Source of the DNA: Nelumbo lutea
Taxonomy: Eukaryota > Streptophyta > Magnoliopsida > Proteales > Nelumbonaceae
DNA: 64,000 bases
Direction of reading: 5' to 3'
Assembly: GCA_022828595.1 (NCBI GenBank)
Contig: JAKGHH010000001.1
Coordinates: 70,366,401-70,430,400 of the forward strand
Shown: piece by piece, positions 57,613-64,000 of the stretch
Numbering within the stretch: the first letter of the stretch is position 1
How the letters are laid out: every line of letters begins with the position of its first letter
The notes under the pieces: generated by a model
Told to the model about the DNA's origin: nothing
The model's input: the letters and a program-made list of their open reading frames with translations, nothing else
Database searches by the model: none
Program-made: the position numbers and the translations under genes

Positions 57613-60271
57613 TATGTACTTAAAGATTGCCTTTAATGTACAGAACTTAAGAAGAAATTTAATTTTTGTTTCTAAACTGTGTGCTGATGGGTATACTGTT
57701 TATTTTAGTAATATGATTACTGTTAAACGGAATAATCGTGATACAATTAATCCCATGTGCCTCTGGCATTACCGACTTGGCCATATCAGTATTGACTGAA
57801 TCACAAGACTGGTAAAGGATGGTCCTTTGGATTTTCTAACCATAGAAAATCTTCCCACTTGTGAGCCTTGCCTTCAAGGAAAGATGACTAAGAGGCCATT
57901 TGACGGTAAGCCTAAAAGATCTAGAGGCACACTTGACCTAGTACATACTGATGTATGTGGTCCCCTGAGTGTTAGGACATGAAATCAACACGTGTACTTC
58001 ATCACCTTTATAGATGATTTTTCACGATATGGTTACGTGTACCCAATGAGACACAAGTCTGAATCCTTTTGAAAAGTTCAAAGAGTTCAGACAGGAAGTC
58101 GAGAAACAGTTAGGGAGAGAAGTTAAGGCCCTTCGATCGGATCGAGGTGGCGAGTATCTCTCTGACGAATCCAGGGACTACTTAAAGGACAATGGGATAG
58201 TGTCACAACTAGCTCCCCCTGCTACACCACAACTCAATGGTGTTGCATAGAGGAGGAATATGACATTGTTGGACATGGTCCGATACTTCTCGTATGCTCA
58301 AAATTACCCACATCCTTTTGGGGATATGCATTAGAGACTGCTATCTACGTGCTGAATCGGGTTCCAACCAAATCAGTTCCGAAAACTCCATATGAACTAT
58401 GGACCGTAATGAAGCCAAGTGTAAGACACTTGAAGATTTGGGGTTGTCCTACACACGTTAAAACAACAAGTGCAGACAAGTTGGAATCCAAAACCAGCCG
58501 TTGCCTATTTATAGGCTACCCAAAGGATTCAGTGGGTTATCTATTCTATGACCCAATTGAGTAGAAAGTGTTCTGCAGTCGAAACGCCAAATTCTTAGAA
58601 TCTGAATACATCATCGACACTCACCGTCCGAAAATACTTCTTGACGAGGAGTCCTCATGAGTAGTGGGAGATGCTCCATGAGTTCCAGGTAGTGACCAAC
58701 TTAGAAGGTCCAACCGGGTATCCAGACCACCAGTCCAATATGGTTATGACCAGGATACGTACCTGGTTGAAGCTTTGTCTATTGAAGAGGATCGCGTGAC
58801 TTACGCGGAAGCTATGTTAGACATAGATTCCGAGAAGTGGGTGGAGGCCATGAGAGCTGAGATGGACTCAATGGAGACCAATGGAGTCTGGACTCTAGTG
58901 GATCCGCCCTTTGGGGTAAAAGCAATTGGTTGCAAATGGATCTACAAGAGGAAGAAGGGGCCCGATGGCAGGATTGAGACCTACAAAGCTCGCTTGGCGG
59001 TGAAAGGGTATACTCAGAAAGAATGCATCGATTATGAGGAAACCTTTTCACCTGTGGCCATGCTTAAATCCATTAGGATCCTGCTTGCTGTAGCAGCATA
59101 CCATAACTACGAGATTTGGCAAATGGATGTCAAAACCGCGCTCCTAAATGGAGATCTTAGTGAAGATATCTACATGCAGCAGCCACAAAGCTTTATTGCT
59201 GTTGGTCAGGAACACATGGTATGTAAACTCAACAGATCCATATATGGACTTAAGTAGGCTTCTAGGAGTTGGAACATCCGTTTTGATTCTGCCGTCAAAA
59301 TGTTTGATTTTGAGCAAAATCTAGATGAGCCCTGTGTTTATAGAAAATCTAGTGGGGATCAGATTACTTTTTTAGTACTGTATGTGGACGATATCCTACT
59401 CATTGGGAATGATGTAGGAATGTTGATTTCGGTCAAGGTATGGTTGTCACAGCAGTTCTCCATGAAAGATCTTGGAGAAGCTTCATATATAATAGGTCTT
59501 CAACTCTATAGATATAGATCAAAGCGGATAATTGGATTATCCCAGTCTGCTTACATTGACAAAATTGTCCAAAGGTACAGCATGGAAAACTCTAAGAAAG
59601 GAAATGTTCCCTTCAGACATGGAGTAACTCTCTTCAAGAAGATGTCTCCCAAGACTTTTGAGGAGATTGAAGGCATGAGAGACGTTCCCTATGCCTCAGC
59701 CGTAGGAAGCATCATGTATGCCATGCTGTGCACTCGCTTGGACATAACTCAGGCGGTGAGTGTGGTAAGCAGATTCCGAGCTAACCCAGGGCAGGAGCAT
59801 TGGACTGCTATGAAGAACATCCTTAAATACCTTCGAAGGACAAAAGAGTTTTGTCTGGTATTCGATGATAGTTCACTACAAATTCTGGGGTATACCGATG
59901 CCGTTTTCCAGTCGGATCCAGATGATAGAAAGTCTACATCTGGGTAAATTTTCATGATAGGATCGTGGGTTGTTTCCTGAATGTCAGCAAATAGGGGTCT
60001 TGAGTAGCAAATTAATAATCCACAACCCAAGCCGAGCGCATTATCGTATGTGAGGTGGCCTCATGAATGAAGGTGTTCATTCCTGAATTTGGAATTCAGT
60101 ACATCACCCATTCCACTATTGTATGACAACACTGGACCTATGGGAGGATGATATTAAGAGGTAGCATCAGCGGACAATGTGGTAGACCCATTGACTAAGC
60201 CACTGACACAGAAGGTGTTTGAGAAACACGTGGAAAGTATGGGACTCCAACTTGTACCAGATTGGACCTAA
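57613..60271 (+). pseudogene. Ty1/copia pol pseudogene, 5'-truncated
   Basis: Starts abruptly in the gag-pre-integrase region (AFNVQNLRRNLIFVSKL, LWHYRLGHIS...CEPC, the HHCC zinc site). The integrase core follows with HTDVCGPL, FIDDFSRYGYVY and SDRGGEYLS. Then [20 protein letters not shown]. The RT (RVT_2) is in two long frames, 58775-59257 (WVEAMRAEMDSMETNGVW, YKARLAVKGYTQKECIDYEE, QMDVKTALLNGDL) and 59300-59947 (LYVDDILLIGND, both catalytic Asp kept). A TAG at 59255-59257 sits at the join, in the YGLK-ASRSW motif. RNase H (GYTDAVFQSDPDDRKSTSG) is followed by stops, and the frame ends DPLTKPLTQKVFEKHVESMG with a stop at 60269-60271. Gag and protease are missing because of the neighbouring LTR junction. 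Confidence 0.9.
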
Positions 60272-60285
60272 GTGCAAGTGGGAGC
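60272..60285 (+). other. Copia polypurine tract
   Basis: GTGCAAGTGGGAGC, directly after the pol stop and before the LTR. CAAGTGGGAG is the usual copia tract. Confidence 0.75.
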
Positions 60286-62150
60286 TATTAGACAGTCTTG
60301 TATGCCATTAGCTTCAATCGGATTTGATGTACTTTTGTTATTTAGTGGAAATAAATTAAAGTGCATGTTTGATTCGTGTTGTTTGGTATAATTCTGTGTA
60401 AGACCCTAAAACTGGACACTTATAGAAACTTGTGTTAGTTTTAAATGTTCACAGCCATTGGATAAGTCTGGGGAGATTTATCCTGCCAAGGCTGATACTG
60501 GTGTGCCACCAAGTGTTGGGATGGCTTGTTTCGGCCATCAGGGTAAGACCCAAGGCACATGTAGTATGGGATTGTTTGAACCCTTGAACCGGACCAGATT
60601 TCCAGTATTGCCCTAGACCTTGGAGACAGATGGGCAAAATTGAAAAGTTACACATGATCCCTAGACTCGATTATGACACATCACTAGGTATCGGATCGGG
60701 CTGTCTTTGATGTGTCAATCAGTTAGATCCTTAGTGGGGGTAAAAACCTGGACATGTTGGGGTAGTCTAAGAATTCATCTGAGTGAGTGGTCATAGTGAC
60801 AGGATCAGCCCCTTTGTCGGACAATGGTAATGATCGGTAATGCACTCTCTCTGATGGAAACCAAACTGCCGGCAATTGATTTCAATCGTTGGAATTTTGT
60901 TTTGCAAAATAAGATATATATATATATGTATATGTACGGTTTCAAAAAATTTGCAAAAGGTTTTAATTCCCGGGATCCATGTGAGTAGAGAGTGCGACAC
61001 TGTTCCTTGCAGCCAAGAGAGAGGTCTTCTCTTGTCGGGCAGTGCTTGATCATTAAGGGCTGAGAGGTTAAGTGTAAGACCATTTAGGATAGTACCTGAT
61101 GGGCTAATCTTGCACCTGCCCACAGTCCCTGGGTTTTTATAAAATGGCTTGGCCTAGGGACCACTTAATGTAAGTGTTGGGTCCATAGGGTCCATGTGGT
61201 GGGCTCAAGGGGGTCACTGAGTCTTTCAGTGAATTTGGCTGGGCCTTGTAATAAAGGTTGGGCCGAACCCATGTGGCTGGTGTGTAGATCAATGCTTGGG
61301 TCCCACGCCATACAAAGAAGCCCAACTGGGCAGCAGGTTCGAAACTAGTTAAACACTGAACACTTAATGGGACAAAAGCCCATTTCGAACTGGGCTGATA
61401 TGATCACCAGTTCATAGGGCGAATCTGAGATAAGTGTTAGTAAAATGATTGGGTCTTTGACCTTATCCACTCTGAGAGACCAAATTCAAATTAGATTTGA
61501 ATCTGGTAACCTCCTAATAAGATCAGGAGTTAACTAACTTAATCTGTAGATAGGATTAAGATTAACCTCTATCCAAATACTGATTTGGATTGGGATAATT
61601 CTCAAATTATTGGGAGGTTTCTTAATCAAGAAGAAAGAGGAGAAAACCCTAGCAAAAATATCAGATTTCGAACTAGGGGGTTTTGAGTAAGCAAGAAACA
61701 CATCCTGCAAACTGAGATTTGATCTCTCATAGACTCCAGGGGAAGAGATAGTTCTGCCCTCTTCGTCCCTGGACTTCTCCTCCTTCAGCCGCCGCCACTA
61801 CCTGCTGGAAGATTGGATCTTTGCAGCAACAGGAAGTCAAGAAAGCAGTTCTTGACAATAGTCTTGCAAAAGAGACACTAAGATTCGGTGTTCAAGGTTT
61901 CTAGAGGGTTCTTGTGAAGAATCCAGTGTGTAGGACGCACCCTACTAGTTCCGTTCCATCCAAAGCTGTGTCATCTTCAGTAGGAGTGAGTCTTGGTCAC
62001 TTCTTTGGGCGTGAACACCAACTTTGGGAGATATTATTTCTCTGGATCAGGTATAATCCTTCTTGTTTCCTTTTGGTTCAGATCTGGTTTGTTTATGGTT
62101 CAAGTAGTATCTTTGAATAATGTATTCTAAATTTAGGGAATATGATTCCC
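60286..62150 (+). repeat. Copia 3' LTR (right edge approximate)
   Basis: Starts TATTAGACAGTCTTGTATGC (TA where TG is usual). The segment to about 61060 is matched by an inverted, diverged copy at about 62410-63215, which confirms it as LTR. Purine-rich and leader-like sequence (about 61620-61900) follows, ending near ATATGATTCCCA at about 62150. No coding content. Confidence 0.7.
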
Positions 62151-62169
62151 AGTTGGAAGAAGGTAGGAA

Positions 62170-63215
62170 ATTTTTTTTTGAAATTCACCCCCCATTCCAC
62201 ACCTTTCTTGGCGTCCATTAGATGGATCCTACCATTCTTTCAATCCCATTAGGAGTTATTGATCCAAATCATATTTGGAGTAGAAATCCCATTAAGTGAT
62301 AAAGGATAATCCTTATCTTATCTGTAGATCAAATCAGCCATCTCCTAATCTAATTATGAGCCTTCTAGATCTAAATCTTATTTAGATCTTGGACTCTCTA
62401 AGTGGATAGGGTCTCAGCCCATAATGATCATACACTGCCCGACAAGAGAGGACCTCTCCCTTGACTACAAGGAACAGTGTTGCACTTTCTGCGTATATGG
62501 ATCCCGGGAATTAAAACCTTTTGAAATAAACTTCAAAACCATAATACATATACTTTTATATCTCATATAAAATATTTTTTGCAAAACAAATCTCAATGAT
62601 TGAAATTGGCTACCGGCAATGTTGGTTTCCTTCAGTGAGAGTGTATCCCCTATCATTACCTTTGTCCAACAATGGGGTTGATCCTGTCACTATGATCACC
62701 CACTCAGATGAATTCTCAAACTGTCCCAACATACCCAGGTTTTGACCCCCGCTAAGGATCTCACTGAATGGTATATCAAAGACAACCCAATCCTACACCT
62801 AGTGTAGTATCATAATCGAGTCTAGGGGTCGGATGTAACTTTCTAGTTTTGCCCATCAATCTCCATGGTCTAGGTAATACTGGAAATCTGGTCCAGTTCA
62901 TATATTCAATTAATCCTACACTGTATGTACCTAGGGTCTCACCCTGGCAACTGAGACAGGCCACCCCAACCATTTTGGTGGCACCACAGTGTCAGCCTTC
63001 TCAGGATAGGTCTCCCCAGACAGACCCACTAGCTGTGAACATTCTAAACTAACACGAGTCTCATTAAGTGTCCAATTTAGGGGTATTACACATAAACATA
63101 CCTAGGGAACATGAATCAAATATGCACTTTTATTCATTTACAATAAACTCATAAAGTACATCATCCTGATTGAAGCTAAGGGCATACAAAATTGTCTATG
63201 TGAGAAATCACATAG
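62170..63215 (-). repeat. Inverted, partly deleted copy of the copia LTR
   Basis: The reverse complement of 62410-63215 matches 60290-61070 at roughly 80% by eye, including 'gtatgcccttagcttcaatc', 'accagatttccagtatt', 'ctagactcgattatga', 'ttaattcccgggatccat' and 'ctcttgtcgggcagtg'. It then skips about 390 bp and matches the 61460-61600 part (tatccact..gagag, gatttggat). It faces the + strand LTR tail to tail. Confidence 0.75.
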
Positions 63216-64000
63216 GGTGCATGGAGCCAATTGTTCCAGCTGCATAACCCCACCACCTTTCTGTGAAGGATCATATCCACTCATCACATGAGCTTTCCCT
63301 TTGGCCTCTATCAAACAAGGTTCAGAACCGTTTTAAGGTAAACCTTTTTGTCTAGTGAGTGCTTACCCATCATATTCGTGAACTTCAAGGTACCGTGAGA
63401 GAGTTCCCATTTTTTGGTGAAGCCCCTCCCACATCGGTCTATGATGCCTCTATCATGTTATGAAACACTCAGACAAGCCCAACAGCAAATGGATAGCCCA
63501 TTTTCTAGTGTGTTTGCTCATTACTGAAGGACCCATCCTCATGTTAATGATGGAAGGCCTTCAGGGAGTTCATCATATGAATCTCCCTATCACATGCACT
63601 CATATTAGCTGGAGGGAATAGTAAATTATGCCCTAGTTTGATCTAGGTCAAACCAAAGTGGCTCCGACTGACTTTCATAAAGCCAGATTTTGGTGGGCCC
63701 AAATCGGATAGGGTTCTGCGTGTAACCTCTCAATGAGGTGTAGGGCCCACCACTGAGGGAGGTCATCCAATGACCAGCAGGGACACCATGGCAATGATGT
63801 GCATTCAGCCATGGTGTGCGCAAGAGCCTCTATCGATTCAGCATGGGCCTGAAGGGATAGGAAATCCATCACATGGACACCCAAGATTGCAGAATAAGGG
63901 GTTGAATTTCAAAAATTTTTCTCTCCCTTCAACATGGAATCGAATTCCCCATTTAGAAAATCATATTTTCAATGGTCATTCTTGAACCATAAACTGAACC
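63216..64000. other. Unrecognised DNA, possibly interior of a minus-strand element
   Basis: Position suggests it could be the internal region of the element that owns the inverted LTR, but I recognise no pol motif in any frame. Several 60-70-codon frames overlap without a family. Confidence 0.3.

Larger units (their letters stand above)
57613..62150 (+). mobile_element. 5'-truncated Ty1/copia element
   Basis: Integrase-RT-RNase H order identifies copia. The pol relic is followed by a purine-rich GTGCAAGTGGGAGC tract and the 3' LTR. The 5' LTR, gag and protease are absent; the left break is exactly the end of the Athila-like element's 3' LTR. Confidence 0.85.

Noticed and set aside
61336..61345. 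GGTTCGAAAC, resembling a tRNA T-loop
   Set aside because: No acceptor stem, D-arm or anticodon arm can be fitted around it. It lies inside the copia LTR.

Overview
The window is nuclear DNA from a flowering plant. It is AT-rich and gene-poor, and most of it is transposable elements in different states of decay. The only gene I can call intact is an intronless 9-cis-epoxycarotenoid dioxygenase (NCED) at 29477-31309 on the + strand, the ABA-biosynthesis enzyme of land plants. The TE set (Tat-type Ty3/gypsy, Ty1/copia, an Athila-like non-autonomous LTR element, an L1-type LINE, hAT, Mutator-like and PIF/Harbinger elements) fits a non-grass angiosperm. I cannot name the species.

Layout. 1-8.6 kb: small DNA transposons, including a 2.0-kb Mutator-like element with a perfect 8-bp target duplication, hAT MITEs and a PIF/Harbinger MITE. 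8.6-13 kb: a tandem array of about eleven ~150-180-bp units followed by pyrimidine-rich leader-like DNA, possibly the remains of a very large LTR. 13.2-13.5 kb: a long foldback. 15.6-16.9 kb: MITEs beside a cellulose-synthase-like gene fragment. 17.5-22.6 kb: a decayed L1-type LINE with a 129-bp MITE nested in it. 22.6-29 kb: mostly unannotatable DNA with hAT and other MITEs and an (AG)n tract. 29-31.5 kb: NCED with a TATA box, ACGTG (ABRE-like) motifs and an RY motif upstream, and two G-boxes downstream. 31.5-39 kb: more MITEs. 39.4-44.8 kb: a 5.4-kb hAT element with a broken minus-strand transposase gene.

44.9-63.2 kb is a pile of LTR elements. A Tat-lineage gypsy element (LTR, primer site, gag, protease, RT, two RNase H domains) is cut off at 50454. 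A 7.16-kb Athila-like non-autonomous element follows, with LTRs of 1.61 kb that are nearly identical. Immediately after its 3' LTR the sequence resumes inside a copia integrase region and continues through RT, RNase H and the 3' LTR. A related copia LTR lies beyond it in inverted orientation. The non-autonomous element has unrelated flanks and no target-site duplication, so this junction is probably a product of recombination between two insertions.

Apart from NCED every coding region is a transposon relic with stops, frameshifts or damaged catalytic residues. I see no tRNA or rRNA genes, no CRISPR, no organellar insertions and no bacterial-type operons. The less ordinary features are the recombinant LTR element, its hairpin minisatellite with a paired base change, the long foldback at 13.2 kb, and the regulatory motifs around NCED.
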